Below are positions 49,502 to 60,104 of a stretch of DNA of 64,000 nucleotides, in pieces. The DNA lies in contig MCGO01000178.1 of NCBI GenBank assembly GCA_002104985.1, forward strand, positions 1 to 64,000. The letters are read 5' to 3'. The position numbers and the translations under genes were made by a program. Position 1 is the first letter of the stretch, and each line of letters opens with the position of its first letter. The notes beneath the pieces are model-generated. The model was given only the letters and a program-made list of their open reading frames with translations, had not been told where the DNA came from and made no database searches. The DNA comes from Rhizoclosmatium globosum (Eukaryota; Chytridiomycota; Chytridiomycetes; Chytridiales; Chytriomycetaceae).

Positions 49502-50342
49502 ATGCTCCGACGCACCCTCCCGTCGCTGTACCCGCGATACCCGCGCTTTTCAACACCGACAATTGTTCCGCATTCGGCGCCAACGACCGAAAACCTGTCA
49601 AAGGCCTCGGCGTTGAAGGAAGCAAAGACTCCACTTCCACTTCCCCTTTCACAGCAACAGCAACAGAAACAGAAACAATCGATTCCTGTACCAAAGTCAA
49701 AAGTCACCCACTCCCTCGCTTCCACTCAAGCCGCCGTACCCCTTCCAACAACCTTTGCCCATCCCTCCCTCACTCCCGCCTCCTTCAAAGCCCTGTTCAA
49801 CCTCTCTCCTACCGGTAAACCAGCCGTCGAAGCTACTCCCCTCCCACCCGCCGAGAGCAAGTACCCATTCAGATTCTACCAGATCACTCTTCGCAGAGGT
49901 CTCTATGGTATCGAGAAGGACGTCAAGAAGTGTGTTGATGCGCTTGGTCTCCATGGGCGTCACCAGGTTGTTTGGCGTGCTGTGAACCCGCACAATGCTG
50001 GTTTGATTCTCAAGGTAAAATGCTTCAATCCGATCGACGCAAAGAGTGTATGAGTTTTTGATGAGTTGGTGTGTGAGGAAATAGAGTCGATCAAGTGGAT
50101 GTTGATGCGTGAAATGTTGTATGAATGTCAGTAGGATGAATGCAAGTTGTGGGCCTAACTTACCCCTATCTACCGTTTTCACCAAGAAGTTCTAACTTAT
50201 TGTTCCTCCATTAAAACAGGTCCGTGAATTAGTAACCGTGGAACTTGTGAATGAAGTTCCTGATGTGTCGAGACGGCCTAGAGCTGTGAAGGGATACACA
50301 AAAGTGGGAACTGCATTGGCTGGTGCTTCATTGAGCGCTTAA
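49502..50342 (+). CDS. Mitochondrial ribosomal protein uL30m
   Basis: This is a large-subunit protein of the mitoribosome (bacterial L30, yeast Mrpl33). Two exons (49502-50014, 50220-50342) give 211 aa. The basic N-terminus (MLRRTLPSLYPRYPRF) is a likely mitochondrial presequence, followed by a Gln/Ser/Pro-rich linker. The L30 domain starts at about residue 120: YQITLRRGLYGIEKDVKKCV, DALGLHGRHQVVWRAVNPHN and ILKVRELVTVELV. The intron lies at the conserved ILK|VREL junction. The linker is unusually long compared with bacterial L30 (about 60 aa). Confidence 0.88.
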
Positions 50343-51397
50343 AACAAGTCTTTAGTGCTATCAAATACGAAAGTTCGGAAAATTGGAGAATATGGAATGC
50401 ATCTGGGAAAGGAGACGTTTGGAGAAGATTGTGGATGAGGGTTGATGTAGACTTCTTGTTGAAGAATTCTCAAATATATTTCAGTATAGCTCCTCGATTC
50501 AATATTTAACTCAGGTTATAAAGAGGTTTTGGTTGAATGAGGTGAGTTACTGCAGTGATAACAAAAGGCCCGACGATCAAGAAAGATAAAACCACTTGGT
50601 TCACATTTGTCTTACTTACTTCCTTAAGTGGTGACGGATCGAGGGCATACAAACACCAAGTTTTGCCCAAGTTTCCAAAGGTTTTTACCAACCGTTCAGG
50701 TGTAGAAGATAATTGAATTAGATGAATTAAGTCTCTGCTATCCTTTTCTAATGGCGCATATTTCAGTGCAAATGAAAAGTAGAACAGTCGACTGCAAGCC
50801 CTATCGCCTATTGGATTTGTGGAATGAATTGAGACGTGTCTAAAAACCAAATTTGTGTCTAAACTGTTTTATCTGTATTCCTTCACGGGAAAGCCATAAT
50901 TAATAAATCAAAATAAGAAGTAATGAAGAACATTGGTAGATAAATTCAAAATAATATGACGTTGCAGGTTTGAAACCTGTGTCTAATTCTAACCAGCGGA
51001 GACGTGTCTAAGCAAGTTCAACTAAATCTCACACAGGACATCTACTTCAGTAGTTGTAGCACAAATGTCTTTTGATATGAGGCCATCTTATTTTTTGGTT
51101 GAGTACTCGAAGTTGCTGCCAGTGAATAAGGATCTGTGGCACCACCTTCAACTCAGATACTATTTCACTGTATCAATGCAATAGCACATAATTAAAATGG
51201 AGATTCCTTGGGGGGGAGGACTATGCTTATAATCAGGAACTTCAGTGTTTCCCAGATGTAGCACTTCAAGGATTTAGTACCAATCAAACTCGTGTCTAAA
51301 AAGGCACGCTTTGCTAAGAAGTTGTGGGCTTGAACACTTCAAATAGGGAGGAACAGCCGTCGGGAGCAATTCAGAAACTTTCTCCCAAACAACCAAA
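50343..51397. other. Gene-poor kilobase with GTGTCTAA octamer cluster
   Basis: This is the longest stretch without a supported gene. It holds one weak ORF on the minus strand (50506-50850). It also holds five copies of GTGTCTAA at about 50837, 50854, 50979, 51004 and 51292, and a CAGGTTTGAAACCTG palindrome at about 50965-50980. The last part is the nucleoside hydrolase promoter. Confidence 0.55.
50506..50850 (-). CDS. Small hypothetical ORF, doubtful
   Basis: This is a 114-residue open frame with a hydrophobic segment near its end (VVLSFLIVGPFVITAVTHLI). No family is recognised. It could be the 3' exon of a decayed gene or chance. There is no upstream exon that I can support, and codon use is not distinctive. 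Confidence 0.25.
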   Translation of the reverse strand: MVFRHVSIHSTNPIGDRACSRLFYFSFALKYAPLEKDSRDLIHLIQLSSTPERLVKTFGNLGKTWCLYALDPSPLKEVSKTNVNQVVLSFLIVGPFVITAVTHLIQPKPLYNLS

Positions 51398-52528
51398 ATG
51401 ATCCTCACAAACCTCCTCGCATCCCTCATCGTGTTTTCTTCCATTACCGTGCAAGCCGGCCCCGGAACTCCATCATGGCGGAACAAAACCCCCATCATCA
51501 TCGACATGGACGCGGACACAGACGACATAATTGCCGTAGTCCAAGCCCTCAACACCCCAACACTCGACGTCCGCGGCCTCTCCGTCTCCGGAATCGGATG
51601 GGGCCACGGCTCCCAAGGCCAAACCCTCGCCGACATTGCAGACTACTTCCAACCCTACTCCCGAATCCCAGTCGCCATCGGCCCTTGCCAGTCCCTCACA
51701 GACGTCAAGTACGGTAACGGTTCATTGTACCAGAATTCCGTCCCTTCCGGCGCGGGAAACCTCCTTGACTCTGACTTAATGTTTGGGCTTGTGCAACGGT
51801 TCCCCCGCACGCAACGGCAGTGGCGAAACGCGTCGGACCCGGGTCTTGTGGAAGACCATTTGAAGACGTGGATTGATAAGACGATTAAGGAGACGGGGAA
51901 GAAGCCTACTGTTCTCATGTCGGGGATGGGTACAGATGTTACGCTTTTGTTTAGAAAGTATCCTGACTATGCCAAGAAGGTGGAGCGACTTGTGTGGATG
52001 GGTGGAGCTGTGGATGTTCCAGGAAACTTGTTCTCTGTGCCAAGTAACACGAAGGCTGAGTTTAATATGTACTTGGATTGTGTGGCTGGTCAGGAAATCT
52101 TTGCGAACCCAAATGTGTCTGTGACACTTGTTCCACTTGACTTTACGAACCAGATTGTTCTGGACAAGTCGCTCTTTGAGGCTCTGGCTAAGAAGTGGTC
52201 GTTTGCAGCAAAGTTTGTTCATGACTTGTTGCAGCTTCAGGCGACTGCTACTACTTCTTATGGAAGCTACGAGAACTTCTTCCAGCAGTATTCTCTTTGG
52301 GATCCTCAGGCTCTTGGTGTTTTGCAGAATATTGGTGTTACCTCGTTTGAAACCAACGTTCGCATCCGTCAGCAATGTGGATCTTTCCCAGACCCAAACA
52401 CCGATGGTGCACTCTTTAGACTCCCATCCAGTGCCGTTGCTGCCAATGTTACTATCGCCAAGAAGGCTGCTGTCAGTGCCCAAGCTGCCCAAAACCCTAT
52501 TCTCGCGGCTTTAATTAACGCCCTTTAG
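51398..52528 (+). CDS. Secreted inosine-uridine-type nucleoside hydrolase
   Basis: This single-exon gene codes for 376 aa. The enzyme hydrolyses N-glycosidic bonds of nucleosides to base and ribose for salvage. A signal peptide (MILTNLLASLIVFSSITVQA) indicates secretion or a vacuolar/wall location. The calcium-binding DxDxxxDD motif is IIIDMDADTDDIIAVVQAL at about residue 34. Further marks are GPCQSL, LMSGMGTDVTLLF and ERLVWMGGAV, then TLVPLDFTNQI. Several N-glycosylation sites support an extracellular protein. External nucleosides could thus be split before uptake. It could act on other ribosides; specificity is not decided. Confidence 0.92.
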   Translation: MILTNLLASLIVFSSITVQAGPGTPSWRNKTPIIIDMDADTDDIIAVVQALNTPTLDVRGLSVSGIGWGHGSQGQTLADIADYFQPYSRIPVAIGPCQSLTDVKYGNGSLYQNSVPSGAGNLLDSDLMFGLVQRFPRTQRQWRNASDPGLVEDHLKTWIDKTIKETGKKPTVLMSGMGTDVTLLFRKYPDYAKKVERLVWMGGAVDVPGNLFSVPSNTKAEFNMYLDCVAGQEIFANPNVSVTLVPLDFTNQIVLDKSLFEALAKKWSFAAKFVHDLLQLQATATTSYGSYENFFQQYSLWDPQALGVLQNIGVTSFETNVRIRQQCGSFPDPNTDGALFRLPSSAVAANVTIAKKAAVSAQAAQNPILAALINAL

Positions 52529-52611
52529 TTAACTACATACTTATTGACCTCAATAAAATAAATGTGAAAAGTAACTGATTTATTTGGCTATTAATATTAG
52601 TCACGCGATCT

Positions 52612-53265
52612 TCAAGCAGCAAGAGCCCGATCAAACACTTTCATGAAGGTTTCAGGCTCCTGGCCCCCCGAAATCGCAAACTTATTGTCGATGATAAAGA
52701 AAGGAACTCCTGTGACTCCAGAGGCATGGACATCCTCAACAGCTTGAAGAGTCTCCGCCTTCAACAAATCACCTCCAACAATCTGCTCCCTCACAACCTT
52801 CTCATCCAATCCACCCGCCTTTCCAGCCTTGACAAGAACCTCCACATCCGCAATGTTCTCCTCCTGCTCAAAGTACGACTTATACAATGAGTTGATAACC
52901 TTGTTCTGCGCCTCATTCGAAACAGTACCAGCATACTTGACAAGTCGATGCGAGTCCAACGAGTTCCCAATAAGCCCTCCATACGAAAAGTTGATGCCAA
53001 GTGCGGCACCAATGTTCTTGACATGCACATTCATTTGATCGAAACGGTCCTTTCCAAACTTCTTATGGTAGTGCCCGAGCTTGCTAATGCCTTCCTTGGG
53101 GAGAGTTGAGTCGAGCTGGAAGGGCTGGTAGCTGATTTCGAACTCAATGTGTTCGTTCTTGGCCTTGTATTGAGTAACAGCGGATTCGAACCGCTTTTTG
53201 CCAATGTAGCACCATGGACAGATGGTGTCAGTGACGATCGTGACTGGTACTTTGCGGATAGACAT
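52612..53265 (-). CDS. DsbA-family (FrnE-like) thioredoxin-fold oxidoreductase
   Basis: This is a thioredoxin-fold protein of the DsbA/FrnE/2-hydroxychromene isomerase group, 217 aa from the Met at 53265. An in-frame Met 11 codons upstream (53298) is an alternative start. The active-site motif is TDTICPWCYIGKKRFE (CxxC in CPWC). The family body contains YQPFQLDSTLPKEG, NSLDSHRLVKYAG and the cis-Pro loop GVTGVPFFIIDNKFAISGGQ. No signal peptide is seen, so it is probably cytosolic. The likely role is thiol-disulphide or glutathione-linked chemistry; the substrate is unknown. Confidence 0.9.
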   Translation of the reverse strand: MSIRKVPVTIVTDTICPWCYIGKKRFESAVTQYKAKNEHIEFEISYQPFQLDSTLPKEGISKLGHYHKKFGKDRFDQMNVHVKNIGAALGINFSYGGLIGNSLDSHRLVKYAGTVSNEAQNKVINSLYKSYFEQEENIADVEVLVKAGKAGGLDEKVVREQIVGGDLLKAETLQAVEDVHASGVTGVPFFIIDNKFAISGGQEPETFMKVFDRALAA

Positions 53266-53380
53266 TTGTTGTTGAGTTTTGCACTGGTTGTTTGGCAAGC
53301 CCGTGGTTTTAAAGATTTGATTTGATTTCGAATGTCATTTGAAACAATTGCTTCCTGGTTTATAAGGCAATTTTTTGGAA

Positions 53381-54963
53381 CTAATAAATATATCGCAAAG
53401 ACTCCCAACCATTTAAAATTGCTCGAAACTTGGTTTTTGGTTCAACAAGTGGATCATTCAGAACACGAAACATTATCTCTGACATTATCTCAACACCTTT
53501 GACAAAGTCACTTGACGGCTCGTGATAATGAATACCGCCACTCAAGAATTTCGAACAATGTGTCATAACAGCCATACGGTTTTGGTAAACAAAGAGAGGG
53601 GTCCAGAGCATGTTACCCATTTCAGGCAAGCCTCCCATTCTGAAACCATCTTGTCGAAACAAGAATTCAAGCAGCTCCATCCTCTCCATCTCGAATGCAT
53701 CCAGAGTCAAATCAAAATTCTTTCGCCGTTCCACCACTCGTCTGTCATCTAGAATCATCTTCGCGACAATTTTGTCATAGTGTTGGAGAGACAGATCAAG
53801 TGCACACTGGCGCCCACCGTCAAGAGGATCCACCCGATCGTCTGAAAGAAGAAGACGCACACATTCGACTCGATTGCAGCTCGCAGCCTCTCGTAACGCC
53901 AAGTTATTCATCGCTGCGGGATCAGCTCTACCATCCTTTAACAGCAATTCCACAGCCGAAGCAACACCCCTCATTGCCATGTTTCGTAACACTTCAGACT
54001 CTCCCGCTCTTGGATCTACATGCTCGTCAGCAAGCAACATCTCCAGCACGTCCACATCTTTTTCATGCACCATCACCATATTTTGAATCACCGTGTTTCC
54101 ATGCATTTCAAGATCTACCCTAGGATCCGCATAGAACACTCTGAACACGTTGAAACTTCCGTTGGTAACCGAGCTGAATAATGCACGACCCTCGATATCC
54201 ATAGGATCAACACGAGGATCAGCGAGAAGTTGTGCAGCGGCGGAAGCAAGGTCGCATCTCGCAGCCTCATAAATAGCAGCGTTGTTACACGCACTTGGAT
54301 CAACGCGAGGGTCTTTGAGAAGGAAGGGTATGCTAGATTCTATTCCTACTTCCAGAGCAATTTGGCATAGTTCAGGAACAGTTGCAGGGTCAACACGCGG
54401 ATCGTTTAGGAGTATGGGAATCACATCAATGGATCCAAATGCACATGCCGCCTTAAGAGCTTCGTTTGAGTTTGCGTTAGGCCTCACACAGTTGTTGCTG
54501 AGGAATAAATGAACCAGTTTGGCATGATTGTTTGCGCATATCATATTGAATAAGTGGTTATCGTTTTCAGTTGGGTCCACACGTCCATCCTCAAATAGAA
54601 TTTTGAAGGTTTCAAACGCCAGTTGCATCGATACTTTCTCGCCTTCAAAGTAAACCCACATCAAAAGCACAAAGGAGTTACAGGAAGGGTCAAATGATGG
54701 ATCTTTGAGTAAATGGGTAAGAACGGTTCTGATATGGAGGCAGCCAACGACGGGCTGCGTGTTGTCATGTTCTGTGTTGCCAGTAGGACAACCATCGGAT
54801 TCCAGCAGGAAAACGGAGTTTTTGACGCAAGACCGACATTGGCGAGATGAACATCAATAGGCAAATAGAGGAGTATTTGCTCTCGAATTTCGATTGGAAG
54901 AGAGAAGATGGAGGCTGTTTGGGGAAGAGGGGGATTGGTCTGACTGGCCTGACTGGAGGTCAT
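53381..54963 (-). pseudogene. F-box/ankyrin protein, copy B, disrupted
   Basis: This is a paralogue of the gene at 6177-7904, on the opposite strand. The F-box start is present (MTSSQASQTNPPLPQTASIF then LPIEIREQILLYLPID). After about residue 48 (VGLASK) roughly 175 nt present in copy A are missing. The rest of the protein continues in another frame (LESDGCP..., then DPSFDPSCNS) through 53381, ending GWESLRYIY. Because 175 is not a multiple of three, the F-box is out of frame with the repeats. The repeat body alone (M at 54670, 429 aa) stays open with the same DPRVDP units, so it is either recently broken or translated without the F-box. Confidence 0.75.
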
Positions 54964-55065
54964 TCTTGCACAAGAATTTGAAAGAGGAAAGGAAAGATAT
55001 AAGAACAAGGAATATATTTGGAAATCATACTGTAAAGTAAATAGCAGCTGCTCTGTGGACCAGAA

Positions 55066-58000
55066 TTACCATGATATCTTGGCAATAAGGGAATCTGGGC
55101 CATATACTCGGACAGCCAGCTTTCTCAGTTCATCCATCAGAATAATAACAAATCCAAGCGGGATAGGCATGAACCAGTACTTCGCCGGAATAGGCGCCGT
55201 ATTAAATACGTTGTTTAATCCAGGAATGTACACAAACAGGATTGCCACAAGAACCGAAACTGCAGCCGCCAGTGGAATGAACAAGTTTCTTGTTGGACCC
55301 CAGAAAGGATTCTGCTGTAGCAATGAATTGAATCTTGTTCGTGACGCATACACATTTCCAAACACTTGTAGAATAACCAACGCAACAAAGTACACACTGT
55401 TCGCTGCGTTCGAGTATGTTGTAAAATCCGATAGCGTAAAACTTTGGGTTGGGAAAACAACTGGGTCATTTCCGAGTTTTCCATACATGAAAACCAGGTC
55501 GTTGAAGCTTATTCCGTGTTCAAGCCAGAAATACGTGAAGTACATGAGGTGGGCAAAGACACATTGGGTGGTACCAATGAAAATGTATACATGTGCAAAC
55601 ATTTGGGCATCAACCAATCTGTCTTTCTTGGGGTTTCGTGGTGGACGGGACATCAAAGTAGATTCTGGGGATTCAAAAATGAGGGCCATAGAGGGGAATA
55701 CGTCAGTGATACAGCAGACAACCAAACACATGGCAGTGTTCAGTGGAAGGGGAATACCAATAAAGATAGAAAGCAAAACTGGCCATAGCTCAGACCAAGA
55801 ACCAGATGGAATCAAGTACATAATACATTTCTTGATGTTGTCGAAGCAAAGACGGCCAGACTCAATACCAGCAATCAGTGACGAAAAGTTGTTGTCAATC
55901 AGGACAATTGAAGCAGATTCCATGGCAACTTCGGAACCTCCACCCATGGCAACTCCAACAGAAGCGGCCTTGAGTGCAGGAGAATCATTGACACCATCTC
56001 CAGTAACAGCGACAACTTCTTCACGCAATTTGAATTCATCAACAATCAACAGCTTCTGTTCAGCCGAAGTACGACCAAACACAAGCTCCTGATAACAACA
56101 GATTTTATCCCAGTCTTCTGAAGTGAGGCTTGGAATTTCTGAGCCAGAAATAACGATTGCGCGATGGTCTTCTTCGATGGCTTTGATGTTGGAGCGTTCG
56201 TACACCTTCTTGCCTTTTTTCATGGTGAATTTCATAGATCGAAGGTCAGTTCTTGCACGCATTTCAGCAACTGTATCAACATGTTCGGTCGTAACGATGG
56301 AAACCTCACGAGCGATTGACACAGCAGTCAAAGCAAAGTCACCAGTAACTGCATTTAAGTTTTAAAATCAAATTTGCAGCATGAAACAATAACTTACCCA
56401 TGGCAACACGAATGTGTGCTTTTTTGCATTTCTCGACAGTTCCTTTAGTTTCTGGACGCGGTGGATCCACAATTGCTCCCAATCCAGCAAGCACAAGTCC
56501 ATCCATATTATCCATAGCAGTTTTTTCAAGATCCTCGCCTAAACTCGCAATATCAATTTTGAGGGGCTTATAGACAAACGCCAAGACACGCTTTCCCTCT
56601 CCGGCCCATTTCATTTGCATCTTATTAACTTTTGATTTAGCTTCCTCGTCATATGGCATCACATTCCCTTCCGCGTCCAAAATGCCTGTGATCTTGGGGT
56701 ACAAGAAATCGGGAGCTCCCTTGACAAACATAGTCACACTTCCACCGAAAATAGCGTCGCCACTCGGACTCATAGGTCTCTGAATTGTCATCATCCATTT
56801 GTTACGCGAGTTGAACGGGATTTCAAAGAGTTTCGTGAATGAGTTTCGGATCGTTTCGACGGATCCGAGTTCTTGGGCCCATCGGAGTACGGCTTTGTCA
56901 GTTGCGTCTCCAGAGATTTGGCGGTCTGCGAGGGGGACGTCTTCACCGTCGACAAAGTCTGCAGCACAGCATTGCGCGGCGATATGGTGCATGATCGAGC
57001 GGGCTTTTGGGGAGACTTCTTTGATGTCTTTGTATCCGATTCCTGTGTCACGCAGGGTCATTTTGTTTTGGGTGAGGGTTCCGGTTTTGTCTGTGCAAAT
57101 TACGGAGACGGAGCCAAGGGTTTCGATTGTGGTAAGGTTCTTGACAAGGACCATCTGTTATTGATTGTTAGGAATAGCTATGGAAATTATTCAAACTTCA
57201 ACAAACCTGCTTCGCCATTCGTCGGGCAATTAAAGTCAACGCAACAGATACACAGATGGGTAGACCCTCTGGCACAAACGCCACAATGATTCCGCAAATA
57301 TTGTTGAGCATTCCAATTAGTGTATACTGTGGGTTTGGCTGCTTCATCAAGTAAAACTTCCAGACAAGCAGACAAATAACTGCAGTTCCGATTGCAATCA
57401 AAGCAACGAACAACACAAAGTCGTCAATCTCCTTTTGAAGCAGTGTTCTCTCCGTCTTTTTTTTCCCTGTAAGAGTGGCGATTTGACCCATAACAGTGTT
57501 GTCTCCCGTGAAGACAACCACAGCCTTTCCAGAACCGTTTACAACCAGAGTACCCATAAACCCAACATTCTTTGACTCCATAAACGATGAATCCGTACTC
57601 TTCGTAGTTCCCGCGACAGCAATACTCTCACCCGTCAAAATAGACCGATCAACCGCCAAATCAGCACTCGCCTCAAGATAAATGCAATCCGCAGGAACTT
57701 TCATTCCCAACTTAATCTCAATAATATCACCCACAACAACATCCCTCGCTGGAATCGTGATACTCTTTCCTCCACGAATCACAACAGCTTCACTCGCCAA
57801 CAACCCGTTGATTTTGTTCATGACTGAAGACGAAGACCAGTCCTGCCACATGTAGAACCCAGCCTGAAAGAAAATAACAACGAGCAGGAGAATCACGAGG
57901 GCAAGGTTGTATACACTTGGAGTTGACCCATCAAGTTGTGGGAGTGGGTAGTATGAGAGGAAGATGAGGACGGTAGCGATCCACATGAGACAACAGAATC

Positions 58001-58552
58001 CTCCGAAAATGAAGCCGAGGATTTTTAGAACTTGGTTGTCGCGGGGAGGCGTGATTGCATTTGGGCCGTCTTTTTTGAGTCGTGTTGCGGCAACGATTTC
58101 GGGGAGACCCCCGTGGGCTATTGACATTGCACCTAATTTTGCAAGAGCCTTGTGTATGGTTTAAAGATAAGTGATTTTAATCAATGGAAAAATGGAAGGC
58201 CATTCCATGAAGGATGAATCCATACCTGATCTGTGGGGATACAATGCAAATCAATAGCCTTGAAGTCCTGTGCCTGCTTCTTTCGCGACGGTTTACTTGT
58301 TCCTTGTTTCACGTCGAGAGACATTGTTCTGAACACAGGGATGATTTCGTTGACAGGATTCGCGTTTATCGGGATGCCTGGGGCACCGGTTCCAGCTGTG
58401 ACGGTGGCGTGACGCATTGATTCGATGGTTGTTGTGCGGCGGAGGGGAAGTGGTGTTGAGAATGTTGCGGTTCGAGGGACTGGGATTGCGCTGGAATTTG
58501 GGTCTGTGGAGACCAGGAACTCTTTTTCAGAGTGGTTGCCGGCAGTGGACAT
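55066..58552 (-). CDS. P-type ATPase, type IIC-like (Na+/K+- or H+/K+-ATPase alpha)
   Basis: This is a plasma-membrane cation pump. Four exons (58226-58552, 57207-58148, 56398-57154, 55066-56348) give 1102 aa. The N-terminal extension of about 110 residues is Ser/Pro/Lys-rich. The actuator motif is ILTGES, the phosphorylated Asp is in ICTDKTGTLTQN (about residue 445), the nucleotide domain has MFVKGAPDFLYP, and the hinge is VTGDGVNDSPALKAASVGVAM. TM4 reads AFVPEGLPICVSVALTLIAR and TM6 ends DVFPSMALIFESPES with SRPPRNPKKDRLV, the latter typical of Na,K-ATPase relatives. CTDK replaces the animal CSDK. Ten TM helices fit. Beta subunit and ion are unknown; Na+ efflux is the natural guess. Confidence 0.9.
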
Positions 58553-58906
58553 TGTTGAACGACACTCAGACTTCTGAGAAGGAGAGAAGGAAGTGGAAGA
58601 AGGTTCGATCGATTTTTTCCTTTGTTACTTTCAGCCTGCAATGGAAGGAACAGTTGAATAGAACCTTCCAAATTTTCTTGGGGGGCTAAGCTGCCCCCAG
58701 CCCCCTCTCCACTCACTCATTTCCACTCATTTAAGATCATGAGTGCAAACAAGACCCCTTTACTGAGAGTCCACGGTTAAATAATTATCACTTCCACGAA
58801 GTATCTACCACTTTAAAAAGACCAGTTCCATATTTCTAAAAATTATTACTTTCCAAATATTCTAATAAGCAAAAGAAAAACGTCCCAACAGAATTGTCAC
58901 TATAAA
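58553..58906. promoter_or_regulatory. Divergent promoter region with G/C hairpin
   Basis: This lies between the P-type ATPase (-) and the unknown gene at 58907 (+). It contains a perfect inverted repeat, GGGGGC (58681-58686), loop TAAGCT, GCCCCC (58693-58698). TATAAA occurs only 8 nt before the ATG at 58907, too close to be a core promoter. No gene is visible. Confidence 0.45.
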
Positions 58907-60082
58907 ATGCCAACCCCACACCGCCTCTCCTCAACCTCAACCACCACCTCCCTCTCTTCAACAACCCCTCAAAAGCCATACACCCAACCACTGTCCCAAT
59001 ACACAGACCAAGACAACAACGACCTCGACACCCAAATATTCGCTTTCATCGCGTCACTTTCCGAGTCAGCGCCTCCTACACCACAAAAACAGAGCCGCGT
59101 AAATTCTATTGAATTTGATGAATTCGAGGTTGAGCCAACGCACGGGGATGCATGTATACACGAGGATGGGTCGCTTAAAGTGGTGTTGGCGACACAACCA
59201 AAGGATACCGTTGAAGACGAAGAAGTGCAAGGAAAGATGTCTTTGAAACCTGTGGAGAAAGATGATGAAGGGTCCGCACAATATTCTCGCGAAGATAATA
59301 TACGAGGTGACGATGGTGAACGAGTGTCAAAATGTTGTGACGCTATGCATGGGAATGTGTTGAACGCCCATGAAATCAAGTGTCTGAACGTAACGAAAAG
59401 ATTGGATTCGGTGCGTACTTCCGCGGGAGGAAGTAGCAGGGGAAGCAGTACCTCTGAAATCTTGGTGTCATCACAACAGCTTCGTGAAACAGCGAGGAGG
59501 ATTGGGAAACCTGCGATACGCGTTCGAAAACAGGATTATAGTGGCGGTGATGGGAAGGATGTGATGGGGGAAGCACGGCGTTCTGAAGATGTGGTAGGAC
59601 CTTCAATGCGTAGAGATACGAGTGGTTGTGATAAACCGAAACGGGTCGATTCAGATGCAACTACAACTGCTGGGGCTAGTAGTCGGACGAGTACAGTTCA
59701 TTCAGAGATATTGATTTCAACACAGCAACTGCGTGACACTGCAGAACGCGTTCGAAAAAGTGCTAAAATGAAGGCAGAATCACAGAATCACCAAAGAGTT
59801 AGCTTGATTCGTGAAGAAGTTGTTTGTGAAATTGGTCGTTCTGGTCAGGCCTGTTCAAGTCACCAAAGTCGGTCTGTATCAGTGAAATCCACGGACCGAA
59901 CACAAAAAAGGAAACGAAATAGGGATATCGATGAATGGGAAACTGTCGTTCCTACAAGCCCAATTGCAAAGAGGACGCGAATGGATTTGGAAGATTGTAT
60001 TTTGGAGGACCGCCCCGAAAAGAAACGAAAGGGTTGGATATCTGGAATCATGGAATTTCTGCATGACGTATTTCAGAAATAG
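58907..60082 (+). CDS. Unknown hydrophilic protein with an internal duplication
   Basis: This single-exon gene codes for 391 aa, rich in Ser, Thr, Glu and Arg, with no TM helix. A segment occurs twice, at about residues 170-205 and 245-285: TSEILVSSQQLRETARRIGK and HSEILISTQQLRDTAERVRK, each preceded by a Gly/Ser-rich stretch (SAGGSSRGSS, TAGASSRTS). The C-terminus has basic clusters (KRKRNRD, KRTRM, EKKRKG), probable nuclear localisation signals, and ends in a hydrophobic helix (ISGIMEFLHDVF). Family unknown. The repeat pair suggests a short binding motif used twice. Confidence 0.65.
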   Translation: MPTPHRLSSTSTTTSLSSTTPQKPYTQPLSQYTDQDNNDLDTQIFAFIASLSESAPPTPQKQSRVNSIEFDEFEVEPTHGDACIHEDGSLKVVLATQPKDTVEDEEVQGKMSLKPVEKDDEGSAQYSREDNIRGDDGERVSKCCDAMHGNVLNAHEIKCLNVTKRLDSVRTSAGGSSRGSSTSEILVSSQQLRETARRIGKPAIRVRKQDYSGGDGKDVMGEARRSEDVVGPSMRRDTSGCDKPKRVDSDATTTAGASSRTSTVHSEILISTQQLRDTAERVRKSAKMKAESQNHQRVSLIREEVVCEIGRSGQACSSHQSRSVSVKSTDRTQKRKRNRDIDEWETVVPTSPIAKRTRMDLEDCILEDRPEKKRKGWISGIMEFLHDVFQK

Positions 60083-60104
60083 ATACATAATAAATTATGT
60101 GGTT

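Noticed and set aside
50960..51010. Possible tRNA T-arm (GGTTTGAAACC)
   Set aside because: No A box, anticodon arm or acceptor stem can be folded around it; it is better read as a short palindrome.
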